Notes: generated by a model not told the origin, from the sequence alone. DNA of 64,000 nucleotides from Streptomyces sp. NBC_00289 (GCF_041435115.1 NZ_CP108046.1:8804001-8868000), one strand, 5' to 3'. Shown: positions 1-11,888, numbered from the stretch's first letter. A program made the numbers and translations.

Positions 1-1
1 C

Positions 2-931
2 ATGCGCGAGGACGAGAACGTCTTCGTCGCCGGTGAGGACGTGGCCGGCTACGGCGGCGTCTTCCGCATGTTCGACAACCTGCTCGACGAGTTCGGCCCC
101 CGCCGCATGATCGACACACCGATCTCCGAGGCCGCGCTCGTCGGCCTGGGCGTCGGCGCCGCCGCCCGGGGGCTGCGCCCGGTCGTCGACCTGATGTTCA
201 TGGACTTCATCGGCGTCTGCCTGGACCAGATCGTCAACCAGGCCGCCAAGATGAAGTACATGTTCGGCGGCTCCGTGTCCGTGCCGCTCACCATCACCAC
301 GGCTTCCGGCGCGGGCCTCGGCGCCGCCGCCCAGCACAGCCAGAGCCTGGAGGCCTGGCTCGCGCACGTGCCCGGCCTCAAGGTTGTGATGCCGTGCGAC
401 GCGTACACCGCCAAGGGGCTGACCGTCTCCGCGATCCGGGACAACAACCCGGTCGTCGTGATGCTCAACAAGGTCCTGCTGGGCAGCAAGAGCGAGGTGC
501 CCGAGCAGATCTACGGCATCCCGCTCGGCCAGGCCCACATCGCGCGGCAGGGCTCGGACGTCACGGTCATCGCCCTGGGCCGCATGGTGGGCGAGGCTCT
601 CGCCGCGGCGGAGGAACTGGCCGCCGAGGGCGTCGAGGTGGAGGTGATCGACCCCCGCACCGTGCAGCCCCTGGACACCGAGACCATGATCGCCTCCGCG
701 CGTCGCACCAACCGGGTCCTCGTCGTGCACGAGGCCGTCACCTTCGGCGGGCTCGGCGCCGAGATCGCCGCCCAGATCCAGGACGCGGCCTTCGACCACC
801 TGGACGCGCCGGTGCTGCGCATCGGCGCCCCCTTCTCCCCGGTGCCGTTCTCCCCGGTGCTGGAGAAGGCCTATGTGCCCGACCAGGCCCGCATCGTGCG
901 GGGCTGCCGCCGTCTCCTCGAAAGGGCGTGA
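2..931 (+). CDS. 2-oxoacid dehydrogenase E1 component, beta subunit (5' truncated by window)
   Basis: This is the beta subunit of a thiamine-diphosphate 2-oxoacid (pyruvate, branched-chain or acetoin type) dehydrogenase. It pairs with an alpha subunit to decarboxylate the substrate and pass the acyl group to E2 lipoate. The visible 309 residues begin inside the conserved N-terminal part (REDENVFVAGEDVAGYGG), followed by the TPISE and MFMDFIG motifs of the pyrimidine-binding domain and a transketolase C-terminal domain. Family members are about 325-330 residues, so about 20 residues and presumably the alpha gene lie left of the window. The stop is 4 bases before the GTG of the E2 gene, so the two are co-transcribed. 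The substrate cannot be told from sequence; the neighbouring acyl-CoA genes favour a branched-chain or similar oxoacid. Confidence 0.9.
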   Translation: MREDENVFVAGEDVAGYGGVFRMFDNLLDEFGPRRMIDTPISEAALVGLGVGAAARGLRPVVDLMFMDFIGVCLDQIVNQAAKMKYMFGGSVSVPLTITTASGAGLGAAAQHSQSLEAWLAHVPGLKVVMPCDAYTAKGLTVSAIRDNNPVVVMLNKVLLGSKSEVPEQIYGIPLGQAHIARQGSDVTVIALGRMVGEALAAAEELAAEGVEVEVIDPRTVQPLDTETMIASARRTNRVLVVHEAVTFGGLGAEIAAQIQDAAFDHLDAPVLRIGAPFSPVPFSPVLEKAYVPDQARIVRGCRRLLERA

Positions 932-935
932 CGCA

Positions 936-2414
936 GTGGCGGTCGAGGTTCTGCTGCCGAAGATCGGTCTGACCATGCAGGAAGGCACGATCGACGAGTG
1001 GCTCGTGCCGACCGGCGCCGCCGTGGCGGAAGGCGACGCCCTGCTGCGGCTGGCCACCGACAAGGTCGACGTGGATGTCGAGGCGGAGGCCGGGGGACTG
1101 TTCCACCCCGTCGTCCCGGCCGGGGCCACCCTCCCGGCCGGGGCGCTCATCGGCTGGCTGCTGGCCGAAGGCGAGCAGCCGCCGGGTCCGGGGGGTACGC
1201 CGATGCCCGCCGGGCCCGGGTCGGCCGGCACGGACGCGCTACCGGCCTTCGGGGGCGTTCGCACCGCGGCGCCGTCGCCCGATGGCACCGTCGGGGTCAC
1301 CGGCACCGTCGGGCTCGACGGCTCGGGCGGTCGACTCCTCGCCTCGCCGAACGCCCGGCGGGTGGCGGCCGAGGCAGGCGTCGACCTCACCGTCGTACGC
1401 GGCACCGGGCCCGGCGGCCGGATCGTCTCCGAGGACGTGGAGGAGTACCTGCTCACCCCGGAGCCACGGCTGCCCGCCTCCCTGCCGGGAGACGCGGTCA
1501 CTCCGGCCTCCCCCCTCGTCCGCCGACTGGCGAAGGAGAGAGGAATCGACCTCGCGGACGTGCTCGGCACGGGTGCGGGCGGGCGGATCCGGCGGGGTGA
1601 TCTCGACAACCCGACGCCGACGCCGACGGCGGGACCGGCGCCGACCACGGCGACGCCGACCGCAACTGTGTCGTCCGCGCCTGCGTCGACCGCGTCGACC
1701 CGTAGGTCCACCGCGTCACCGCAGCCCGGGGACACCGTCCCGCTCACCGGTATGCGCGGCGCCATCGCCCGCCGGATGCACGCCAGCCTCCAGGAGATGG
1801 CCCAGCTGACGCACGGTTACGAGGTACGGCTGGACGCCGTAGTGGCCCTGCGGACCCAGCTGAAACAGGAGTGGGCCGACAGCGACCTGGCGGTGCCCAG
1901 CCTCAACGACTTCGTGCTGAAGGCCGCCGCGCTGGCGCTGCGTGAACACCCGCTGCTGAACGCGGCGGTGCTCGAGGACGGCGTTCACCTGTACGAGGGC
2001 ATCCACATCGGCTTCGCCGTCGCGGTGGCGAACGGCCTGCTCGTCCCCGTGATCGAGAACGCGGCGACCCTGTCGCTGCCCGACATGGCCCGCCGGTCCC
2101 GGGAGCTGGCCGAGAGCGCCAGGTCCGGCCGGATCTCCCCGGCGCTGCTGGACGGAGCCACCTTCACCGTCACCTCGCTGGGCGGGTACGGCGTCGACTT
2201 CTTCACCCCGGTGATCAACCCCGGCAATGTCGCCATCCTCGGCGTCGGCAGGCTCAGGGACGGCGTCGAGTGGGTGGACGAACAGCCTCGGCGGACGCGG
2301 GTGCTCACGTTGAGCCTCACCTTCGACCACCGTGCCGTGGACGGGGCACCGGCGGCCGAGTACCTGCGCACGGTCGGCGAGCTGCTGCGCAGACCGCTGC
2401 GACTGCTGCTCTGA
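936..2414 (+). CDS. dihydrolipoamide acyltransferase (E2) with two tandem E3-binding domains
   Basis: Core E2 of the same complex, 492 residues. It transfers the acyl group from lipoate to CoA. I chose GTG 936 because it follows AAAGGGCG and starts exactly at the lipoyl domain. An N-terminal lipoyl domain carries the target lysine in ATDKVDVDVE (Lys43). A Pro/Ala/Thr-rich linker then holds two peripheral-subunit (E3) binding domains, near residues 130-170 (ASPNARRVAAEAGVD and GTGPGGRI) and 190-225 (ASPLVRRLAKERGID and GTGAGGRI). The catalytic acyltransferase domain covers about 265-492, with DHRAVDG at 464-470 (His465, Asp469). Two E3-binding domains in one chain is less usual than one. No E3 gene is visible downstream. 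Confidence 0.92.
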   Translation: MAVEVLLPKIGLTMQEGTIDEWLVPTGAAVAEGDALLRLATDKVDVDVEAEAGGLFHPVVPAGATLPAGALIGWLLAEGEQPPGPGGTPMPAGPGSAGTDALPAFGGVRTAAPSPDGTVGVTGTVGLDGSGGRLLASPNARRVAAEAGVDLTVVRGTGPGGRIVSEDVEEYLLTPEPRLPASLPGDAVTPASPLVRRLAKERGIDLADVLGTGAGGRIRRGDLDNPTPTPTAGPAPTTATPTATVSSAPASTASTRRSTASPQPGDTVPLTGMRGAIARRMHASLQEMAQLTHGYEVRLDAVVALRTQLKQEWADSDLAVPSLNDFVLKAAALALREHPLLNAAVLEDGVHLYEGIHIGFAVAVANGLLVPVIENAATLSLPDMARRSRELAESARSGRISPALLDGATFTVTSLGGYGVDFFTPVINPGNVAILGVGRLRDGVEWVDEQPRRTRVLTLSLTFDHRAVDGAPAAEYLRTVGELLRRPLRLLL

Positions 2415-2484
2415 CTCCCTTCGCCCCGCGCCCGTCGGCCGTTCACTCCCCCCGCCGGCGGGCGCGGTCCACCGCTCGGGCCCG

Positions 2485-3093
2485 CTACTCCGCCGCCGGA
2501 TCGGCGATCCGCTCGGCCAGCCGGCCGACCTCGTGGAGGAACGAGCGGTGCCCGAGGGAGCGGTAGACGTCGTCGCCCCGGACCTGCGAGACCGCCGCGG
2601 TCTCCAGCAGCGCCAGCACCCCCAGGCCGATGACGGCCGCCTCCGCCTCCGAGACCGGCTCACGGCCCTTGCCGACCAGCCGCACCAGTTCGTCCAGCAG
2701 CTGGGTGCGGATCTCGTGGCGCAGCGCCTCCGCCTCCTGGCTCATGCCGGCCGAGGACACGAAGAACACGGTGGCGGCGGAGCGGTGTTCGCTGAGCCAG
2801 ACCACCAGCCCCGTGACGACCGGTCCGATGTCCGAGCCCGGCCGGTGCGCCTCGGTGAGAGACTCCACCTGTTCACGCAGCGCCGCGGCGAACACCCGCA
2901 TACCCTCGACCAGGACCTGGTCCTTGGAGGAGAAGTGGTAGTACACCGCGGCCGACGTCATCTCCGCCCGCGCCGCGATGTCGGCCACCGTCACCTCGTC
3001 CGGAGGCTGGGTGGCGAAGAGCTCCGTGGCTGCTTCGATGACCCACTGCCGGCGCGAAGGGCGGTGAGCTGCGCGGGTTCCGGATGTAGTCAT
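2485..3093 (-). CDS. TetR-family transcriptional regulator
   Basis: A 202-residue repressor-type protein. The N-terminal helix-turn-helix occupies about residues 17-60 (VTVADIAARAEMTSAAVYYHF) and is followed by the helical ligand-binding domain. I chose ATG 3093 because it directly precedes the conserved TRAAHRPSRRQ start shared with the divergent neighbour at 3237. It converges on the E2 gene (70-base gap) and is divergent from the second TetR, so the 143-base intergenic region 3094-3236 probably carries operators for one or both. The ligand is likely an acyl-CoA by context; this is inference only. Confidence 0.88.
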   Translation of the reverse strand: MTTSGTRAAHRPSRRQWVIEAATELFATQPPDEVTVADIAARAEMTSAAVYYHFSSKDQVLVEGMRVFAAALREQVESLTEAHRPGSDIGPVVTGLVVWLSEHRSAATVFFVSSAGMSQEAEALRHEIRTQLLDELVRLVGKGREPVSEAEAAVIGLGVLALLETAAVSQVRGDDVYRSLGHRSFLHEVGRLAERIADPAAE

Positions 3094-3236
3094 GCTGTCA
3101 AGTATGCAGTGATCTCCGTGCTCCAGATCCACCTGGGTGCCAGGATTTACGGGTCCGACCTGGGGGAGTAACTGGATAACATGGTCAGTACGCCGAGGCG
3201 CAGGTGCCCCGGTCGCGGCAACCGCGAGGGAGCATG

Positions 3237-3887
3237 ATGGCCACCACGAACGGCAAGCAGCCCGCCCACCGTCCTTCGCGACGCCAGCACATCATCAGCG
3301 CCGCTGTCCGGGTGTTCGGCCGCAACGGCTTCGCGGAGACCAGTGTGCAGGACATCGCGGACGAGGCCGAGGTGGTGCCCACGGCCGTCTACTACCACTT
3401 CGCCGGCAAGGAGGAGCTGCTCGAACTGGCCATGCGGCGGGTCTTCGACCAGCTGAACACCGTCGTGGAGACGGCCCGGCCGGACACCGAGCCGGGTGAC
3501 GCCGAGGGCCTGACGCGCGTCATCGACGCCGTGTGGGACTGGGTGGAGAAGAACCCCGACGAGGCCCGGCTCTACCAGGTCCAGATCGCCTCGGCGAACG
3601 GCAACATCAAGCTGTTGCGCGACGAGTTCGAGCAGCGGCACATCCAGCGGGCGTACGACTACCTGCCCGAGAGCAGCACCCGCAGCCCCCGGGCCGCCAA
3701 GGCGCGGCACGCCTCGCAGGCGCTCGCGGTGCGCACCCTGATCAGTACGACCATCCTGGTGACCGCGCTGCGGGCGGAGGGAGGGCCGCTGTCCCGGCTG
3801 CCCTCCCGGAGCGTGCAGGAGGCGGTCAGGGCGCTGGCGTTGCGGATCGTCGCCGCCGACCAGAGCGCCACGGCCGCGTCGGCCTGA
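3237..3887 (+). CDS. TetR-family transcriptional regulator
   Basis: A 216-residue TetR regulator. The N-terminal HTH (TSVQDIADEAEVVPTAVYYHF) and the preceding AHRPSRRQ segment closely match the divergent TetR at 2485-3093, indicating a duplicated pair. Two adjacent ATG codons (3234, 3237) follow GAGGGA; the second gives the better spacing and is used here. The C-terminal half is helical with no recognisable ligand signature. It converges on the SDR gene across a 170-base region containing a 26-bp direct repeat. Its targets are presumably the surrounding fatty-acid-type genes. Confidence 0.88.
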   Translation: MATTNGKQPAHRPSRRQHIISAAVRVFGRNGFAETSVQDIADEAEVVPTAVYYHFAGKEELLELAMRRVFDQLNTVVETARPDTEPGDAEGLTRVIDAVWDWVEKNPDEARLYQVQIASANGNIKLLRDEFEQRHIQRAYDYLPESSTRSPRAAKARHASQALAVRTLISTTILVTALRAEGGPLSRLPSRSVQEAVRALALRIVAADQSATAASA

Positions 3888-3952
3888 GACGAGCGGGTGC
3901 CGGCGCCTCACGCCGGGGGGCGTCTCCCGGACCACCACGCGAGTGGGGACCG

Positions 3953-4059
3953 GGCTCGCCGACGCGGGGACACGGCTCGTGGTGACGGCACCGGCACCAG
4001 CGGGAGGGCACGGTTCGCCACACCGGTGGGGGCGGCTCGCCGGCGCGGGGACACGGCTC
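3953..4059. repeat. 26-bp direct repeat, two copies
   Basis: Copies at 3953-3978 and 4034-4059 match at 25 of 26 bases (core GCGGGGACACGGCTC) and lie 81 bp apart in the convergent space between the TetR and SDR genes. The second copy overlaps the SDR stop codon, so the first may be a partial duplication of the SDR 3' end. No function is evident. Confidence 0.6.
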
Positions 4060-4768
4060 ACCAGGGCAGCGGTCTGCGTTCGGCGAACAGTCCGCCCGTC
4101 GTCCCGTCGCCCTCCGGAAGGGTCGCCAGCCAGACCGGGGTGTCCGCGCCCACCTCCGGCCCGCGAGGGGCGGAGGCGCCGCCCATCGCGCTGCGGGTCC
4201 AGCCGGGGTCGGCCGCGTTGACCAGAACGCCCGTGCCGGTCAACTCGCCCGCGAGCATCCGGGTCAGGGCGTTGAGCGCGGTCTTGGAGACGCGGTAGGC
4301 GGGATGCCGGCCGGAGTCCATCAGCGCCAGCGAGCCGTACGAGCTGGTGAGGTTGACCACCCGCCCGTACCCCGCCCGCACCATGCCCGGGACGACGGCC
4401 TCGGCCATGCGCCAGGCACCCACGAGATTGATGTCCAGGGTGCTGCGCAGGACGTCCTCGTCGAGGTACGGCGGCCGCAGGTCGCCGTCCAGGGACACCC
4501 CGGCGTTGTTCACCAGGACGTCGATTCCGCCCCCGCCACCGACCAGTTCCCCGGCCTCCCGCACCGCTTCGGCGACGCTGCTCGCGGACCCCACGTCCAG
4601 GGCGAGCGGCAATGCCGCCGGGCCGATGGCGTGACACACCTCCGCGGCCGCCTCCCGCCTGCGCGCCCCGACCAGAACCCGCAGCCCCCGGTCCGCGAGC
4701 TGCCGGCAGATCTCCACGCCGATCCCGCGCGCGCCACCGGTGACCAGGGCGGTTCTGCTCTCACTCAT
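4058..4768 (-). CDS. short-chain dehydrogenase/reductase (SDR)
   Basis: A 236-residue classical SDR that would oxidise a hydroxyl or reduce a keto group with NAD(P). The cofactor motif TGGARGIG is at residues 10-17, the structural NNAG motif follows in VLVNNAGVS, the catalytic Ser is in the LTSSYG region, and YRVSK near residue 155 supplies the Tyr and Lys. It is the last gene of a leftward operon, 67 bases after the thiolase, so a role in 3-hydroxyacyl-CoA or related oxidation is plausible. The exact substrate is unknown. Confidence 0.88.
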   Translation of the reverse strand: MSESRTALVTGGARGIGVEICRQLADRGLRVLVGARRREAAAEVCHAIGPAALPLALDVGSASSVAEAVREAGELVGGGGGIDVLVNNAGVSLDGDLRPPYLDEDVLRSTLDINLVGAWRMAEAVVPGMVRAGYGRVVNLTSSYGSLALMDSGRHPAYRVSKTALNALTRMLAGELTGTGVLVNAADPGWTRSAMGGASAPRGPEVGADTPVWLATLPEGDGTTGGLFAERRPLPW

Positions 4769-4835
4769 GGCACGGCTCCTCGGTTCCGCGGCGGTCGCCG
4801 CTGTCGGTGTGCGGGGCGGGGGCGGGGCGGTCCGG

Positions 4836-5990
4836 TCAGACCGTCAGCACCGCGCACGCGCTGATTCCCGGCGCCCCGTACACGTGGGTGAAGCCCACCC
4901 GGGGCCGGCCCGGCACCTGCGTTCCCGGCGCGCGGCCCTGCAACTGCCGTACGACCTCGTGGAACTGGCGCAGCCCGGAGGCCCCGACCGGTTCGCCGCC
5001 CGCCAGGCACCCGCCGTCGGTGTTCACGGGGATCCGGCCCGTGGGTTCGGTGTCTCCCGCGGCGAGCAGTTCCTCCTGCTCGCCGTGGCCGCACAGCCCG
5101 GTCTCCGCCAGGTGGATCAACTCCGAGCCGCTGTCGGTGTCCTGCAACTGCGCGACCCGCACATCGGCGGGCCGCAGACCGGCCCCCCGGAAGGCCGCCT
5201 CCGCCGCGTCGACGCTCGGGGAGCGATGCGGTCCGGGCGGCAGCCAGGGCGAGAAGACCTCGAACGAGCCGAACCGTCTGGTCCGGAAGGCCAGGGACGC
5301 CAGTTTCACCGGCTGTTCGCACAGGTCGAACGCGCGGTCGCCGCGGGCCAGTACCAGGGCGGCCGCGCCCTGGCCGGGAGAGCAGAACATGTACTGGGTG
5401 AGCGGCGGGCTCACCTCGGCGGAGTGCAGGATCTCCTCCTCCGTCAGCTCCTTGCGCCGCCAGGCCAGAGGGTGCCGGGAGCCGTTGCGGAAGGCGCGCG
5501 CGGCCACCGTCGCCAGCGCCCGCTCCGGTATGCCGTGCTCGTGCAGGTAGCGCTGCGTCTTGAGGGCGAAGAACTGGGTCGTCAGCATCATCCCGGTCTC
5601 CGCGTACCAGTCGGGGAGGCCGTACCGGGCCGCGGAGACGTGGAACGCGCCCCGTTCGTGCTTGTCGAAGCCCACGGCCAGGCCCAGCGACGCCTCGCCC
5701 GCCCGCAGCGCGTTGGCCACCGCGAGCACCGTCGAGGCTCCGGTCGCACAGCCGTTCTGCACGTTGACGAACGGCACACCGGTCAGCCCCAGCCGGCCCA
5801 CGAGCGTGTCGGGTTTTCCGGACACGTCGGAGCCGCCCGCCGCGTAGCCGATGTCCTCCCAGGTGACACCGGCGTCGGCCAGCGCCTCCCGCGCCGCGCG
5901 GACGGCCATGTCCATCCCGGTGACCGTCTCGTCGCGGCCGAAGGGGTGCATCCCGCATCCGACCACGTAGATCTCGTCCGCCCGGCTCAT
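4836..5990 (-). CDS. thiolase-superfamily protein (SCP2/lipid-transfer type)
   Basis: A 384-residue thiolase of the non-canonical SCP2-thiolase/lipid-transfer group. The nucleophilic Cys is in VQNGCATG (Cys81). The usual C-terminal GHPxGA motif reads GGEPVGASG, as is typical for this branch, and the final HVYGAPG block is present. Enzymes of this group cleave or retro-aldol 3-oxo or 3-hydroxyacyl-CoAs with branched or bulky chains, usually together with a DUF35 partner. That partner is encoded immediately upstream, with ATG 5990 overlapping its TGA by four bases. The pair probably forms a complex acting on a CoA thioester of a branched or cyclic acid. Confidence 0.88.
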   Translation of the reverse strand: MSRADEIYVVGCGMHPFGRDETVTGMDMAVRAAREALADAGVTWEDIGYAAGGSDVSGKPDTLVGRLGLTGVPFVNVQNGCATGASTVLAVANALRAGEASLGLAVGFDKHERGAFHVSAARYGLPDWYAETGMMLTTQFFALKTQRYLHEHGIPERALATVAARAFRNGSRHPLAWRRKELTEEEILHSAEVSPPLTQYMFCSPGQGAAALVLARGDRAFDLCEQPVKLASLAFRTRRFGSFEVFSPWLPPGPHRSPSVDAAEAAFRGAGLRPADVRVAQLQDTDSGSELIHLAETGLCGHGEQEELLAAGDTEPTGRIPVNTDGGCLAGGEPVGASGLRQFHEVVRQLQGRAPGTQVPGRPRVGFTHVYGAPGISACAVLTV

Positions 5991-6406
5991 CGCCGGCCTC
6001 CTCGGTCCGGACGGAACGCGAACGTCAGCACGTCGGTCCCGTCCTCGTCCTGGTACGCGGGGGTGGTGGTGAGTCGGACCGGAAGTCCGATCTCCACCTC
6101 CTGGCGGGAGACCTCGAGGCGTGCCTCGACCAGCACCTCGCCGAGGTCCACATAGCCCACGTGATAGGGCCGGTGACCGTCGGCCGGCGGCCGGTACGGC
6201 GGCTTGGGCGGGAACGCCTGGAGCGTCCACGACCACACCCGCCCCCGCAGGGGCAGCGGGTGTGCCGACATGGTCCCGTCCGAACACCTGGGGCAGGAGT
6301 CCTGCCGGGGGAAGACGACGGTGCCGCACCCCGTGCAGCGCGCCCCCACGAGGCGTGGGGGATCCGCGCCGTCGAACAGGCCGTCGTCGATGAGTCTGCT
6401 GGTCAT
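5987..6406 (-). CDS. DUF35/OB-fold zinc-ribbon protein (thiolase partner)
   Basis: A 139-residue protein with an N-terminal zinc ribbon (Cys24, Cys27, Cys38, Cys41 in CTGCG and CPRCS) followed by an acyl-CoA-binding OB fold (GRVWSW ... YVDLGEVLVEARL). Family members bind and organise the neighbouring thiolase or aldolase. Start ATG 6406 gives the standard N-terminus. It overlaps the thiolase by ATGA, so the two are translationally coupled, and it lies 31 bases after the acyl-CoA dehydrogenase stop. Confidence 0.88.
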   Translation of the reverse strand: MTSRLIDDGLFDGADPPRLVGARCTGCGTVVFPRQDSCPRCSDGTMSAHPLPLRGRVWSWTLQAFPPKPPYRPPADGHRPYHVGYVDLGEVLVEARLEVSRQEVEIGLPVRLTTTPAYQDEDGTDVLTFAFRPDRGGRR

Positions 6407-6437
6407 GCTGTCGTCCTGTTCTCCTACCGGCTGCGGG

Positions 6438-7561
6438 CTACCAGCCCAGCAGCCCGGCGAGCCGTTCCCGGTGGTGCGCGGCACCGCCCAGAAGCACGGC
6501 GTCGGACTGTGCGCGCCGGAAGTACAGATGCGCGTCGTGCTCCCAGGTGAAGCCCATGCCGCCGTGCAGCTGGACGCACTCCGCCGCGACGAAGGTGAAC
6601 GCCTCGCCGCACCAGGCCTGTGCCACCGCCGCGGCCTCCGCGAGCGCTTCCGGTGTCCCGGCCGCGCGGACCGCCCGGACCACCGCGGACCGCGCGGACT
6701 CCACCTGGAGCAGCATGTCGGTGCAGGTGTGCTTGACCGCCTGGAAGCTGCCGATCGACCTGCCGAACTGCGTACGGTCCCGCACATGCGCGACGGTCAT
6801 GTCCAACGCCGCCTGCGCGCCGCCCAGTTGTTCGGCGGCCAGTGCCACCAGGGCCGTGTCCAGGGAGCGCGTGACGACCTCCGTACCCTCGCCCCCGGCG
6901 GTCAGCGCACGGGCCCGGGCACCGGTGAAGGTGACCACCGCCTGGCCGCGGCTCAGGTCCAGTGTGGGCACCCGGCGGACGGTCACGCCCGGTTCGTGCG
7001 GGTCGGCGAGGAACAGGTCCACGCCGTCGGGACCGGTGGCCGCGACCACCAGGACCTCGGCGTCGGCCCCGTCCAGGACGAACGGCGCGGTGCCGTCGAG
7101 GACCGCGACGCCACCGCGCCACGTCACCCCCACCGGCACGGCGTCCGGCCGCCACACACCGTCGGGCGCGGCCACCGCGAGCGCGTGCACCCGGCCTTCG
7201 GCCACCTCCGTCAGAGCCTTCGCAGCGGTACCGCAGCCGGCCAGTACCTGCCCGGCCAGCACGGTGGACGACAGCAGCGGCACCGGCGCCAGCGTCCTGC
7301 CGAGTTCCTCGCAGACCACGGCGATCTCCGCGAGGCCGCCGATCCCGCCCACGTCCGCCGGCAGGCCGAGCGCCGCGAGCCCCACCTGACGGCCGAGGGT
7401 GTCCCACAGGGCGGCGTGGATACCGGGGGAGCCCTCGTCGAGCTCGCGCGCCGCGGCGATGCCGCCCGCGTCCGCGCACACCGACCGCACGGTCTCGCGC
7501 AGATCATCGAGGTCGGCCTCGGACGCCTCGCTCACGCCGCCCGCCGGGCCGGTCACGGTGG

Positions 7562-7565
<4 letters not shown>
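6438..7565 (-). CDS. acyl-CoA dehydrogenase
   Basis: A 375-residue FAD acyl-CoA dehydrogenase that introduces an alpha-beta double bond in an acyl-CoA. Recognisable segments are the N-terminal EELGRTLAPVPLLSS helix, DRTQFGRSIGSFQAVKH in the FAD-binding C-terminal domain and the QLHGGMGFTWEHDAHLYFRR signature near the end. The form resembles subunits of heteromeric acyl-CoA dehydrogenases used on steroid side chains and other bulky substrates, so it may act with a partner, possibly the rightward enzyme at 12074. ATG 7565 overlaps the TGA of the PPDK-like gene (ATGA). Confidence 0.88.
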
Positions 7566-10227
<2,662 letters not shown>

Positions 10228-10231
<4 letters not shown>

Positions 10232-10860
10232 CCCCGGCTCCTTCGGACGAGCTTCTCCTCCAGGACCTCGTCTTCGGCCCGGCTGATCCCGAGGACCAGC
10301 AGCAGTTCCTGGTGCAGCCGCATCCACACGGTGTGGTACGAGTCGCACAGCGGGGAGGCCAGCCACTGGGCGCCCCCGTCGTCGAACTGGTCGAGCGCCT
10401 CCTCCAGGCCGGTGAGATACCGGCCGCTGCCCGCGACCAGCCGCTCCAGCCTGCGCAGCACCGGCTGGATGGCCTCGTGCACGTCCTCCAGCATCTCGCG
10501 CACCCCGGCGTCGTAGACGCTGTCGGTGTGGTCGTTGACACTGCCGTCGGGCCGGCACTGCCAGGCCGTGCAGACCTCGCGCACCGTGCGGTTGACCGGC
10601 AGGAACGCCTCGTAGACCGCGTTGATCCGCTCCCGGTGCTCCGAGTCCGCCGGAATCCGCAGCGTCCTCGCCACGGCGTTCTTGGCGTACTCGGTGGGCA
10701 GCACCATGGGGCCCTTCACCATGGCGAGCCCGGCGTCGACCAGGGGGCGGTAGCGGGCCTCCGGCACCCCGCGCCACATGCCGCGCAGTACGAGGTCGAC
10801 GACGGCTTCGGTGAGGGACTTGTCGAACGTGTCTGTCCGCTCCGCGGCAGCAGGATGCAT
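10228..10860 (-). CDS. unrecognised 210-residue protein coupled to the PPDK-like gene
   Basis: I do not recognise this family. It is a soluble, largely helical protein without signal peptide or membrane segment. Notable blocks are the conserved-looking N-terminal region LVLRGMWRGVPEARYRPL, a central NDHTDSVYDAGVREMLEDVHE and a C-terminal amphipathic helix rich in Glu/Arg. ATG 10860 has an AGGAGAAGG site 7 bases upstream. Its stop overlaps the GTG of the PPDK-like gene (GTGA), so the two products are made together and may form one enzyme. A 149-base gap (10861-11009) separates it from the hydratase gene and could hold an internal promoter. Confidence 0.8.
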
Positions 10861-11009
10861 GTCCACACCTTCTCCTGTGGGGCGCGGGCTCAGGCCGCGC
10901 GGCGACGGTGACCGGGTCGCTGGGACCGCGGTGGGTGGTGCGTCGCAGCTGACTGCGATCGGTGTTGCCCGGAGGTTACGCTCAGGCCACCCTGTTAGTG
11001 AAGAGGTAC

Positions 11010-11834
11010 TCAAGAAACACTTTGCCGCGACTCCGGTGCCGGCGGCGTCGAGGGCGCCCTGACGCGGGACCTGGCGGCGAGGAACGACTCCATCGCGGCC
11101 TGGGCCTCCGCCCCGCCGGCCAGGGCGGCGATCGAGCGCGCCTCCTCGGCGAGCTGCCTCTCCAGCGGCGCCTCGGCGCCCGCCCGCAGCAGCTCCTTCG
11201 CGGCCCGCAGTGCCGTACCGGACCCGGCCGCGAGGTCGGCGGCGGTCCGGTACGCGCTGTCGTCCAGCTCGTCCTCGTCCACGAGCCGGGACACCAGTCC
11301 CCACCGTTCGGCGTCCTCGCCGGTCAGCACCCGGTTGGTGAGGATCAGGTCCGCCGCCCGCCGAGGGCCCAGCAGCCGTTGCAGTACCCAGGACGCGCCG
11401 CAGTCGGGGGTGAGCCCGATCGCCGTGTACGCCAGCCGGAAGCGCGCGGACCGGGCCGCCACCACGACGTCGGCCGCCAGGGCCAGCCCGATCCCGCCGC
11501 CCGCCGCCGCGCCGCGCACGGCGCTCACCACGGGCACCGGCAGCTCGTGCAGGGCCCGCACGGCCTCGTGCGCGGCGGAGGCGACCGCGTGCACATAGGA
11601 GGCGGTGTCGGCGCCCCGGCCGGTGAAGGCGCGCAGGTCACCGCCCACGCAGAAGGTGCCCCCCGCCGCCCGTAGCAGGACCGCGCGGCCGGGATCCGCG
11701 GTGACCCCGGCGACCGTGTCGCGCAGGGCCTCGGCGGTGGGGAGATCCAGGGCATTTCCCCGTCCGGGGTCGTCCAGCAGCAGCTCGACGACTCCGTCGG
11801 GGTGGCGGACGACCCGGACCGGTTGGGTGCTCAT
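11010..11834 (-). CDS. enoyl-CoA hydratase/isomerase family protein
   Basis: A 274-residue crotonase-fold protein. Oxyanion-hole segments are GTFCVGGDLRAF and RGAAAGGGIGLALAAD. The two catalytic glutamates of classical hydratases are not apparent (GGGIGLA where GGGCELA is usual), while AIGLTPDCGASWVLQRL resembles PaaG-type enoyl-CoA or ring isomerases. It is therefore better read as an isomerase-like member than as a proven hydratase. ATG 11834 follows GGGAGAAG. It is the first gene of the leftward operon and is divergent from the acyl-CoA dehydrogenase at 12074. Confidence 0.87.
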   Translation of the reverse strand: MSTQPVRVVRHPDGVVELLLDDPGRGNALDLPTAEALRDTVAGVTADPGRAVLLRAAGGTFCVGGDLRAFTGRGADTASYVHAVASAAHEAVRALHELPVPVVSAVRGAAAGGGIGLALAADVVVAARSARFRLAYTAIGLTPDCGASWVLQRLLGPRRAADLILTNRVLTGEDAERWGLVSRLVDEDELDDSAYRTAADLAAGSGTALRAAKELLRAGAEAPLERQLAEEARSIAALAGGAEAQAAMESFLAARSRVRAPSTPPAPESRQSVS

Positions 11835-11888
11835 CGGAGGTCTTCTCCCATCGTGGAGACGGCCGTCTCTCGTCGTCGGGAACGGCTC

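Noticed and set aside
3171..3189. Operator ACTGGATAACATGGTCAGT between the divergent TetR genes
   Set aside because: Only 5 of 9 base pairs are symmetric. The position is suggestive but the sequence support is too weak to list.
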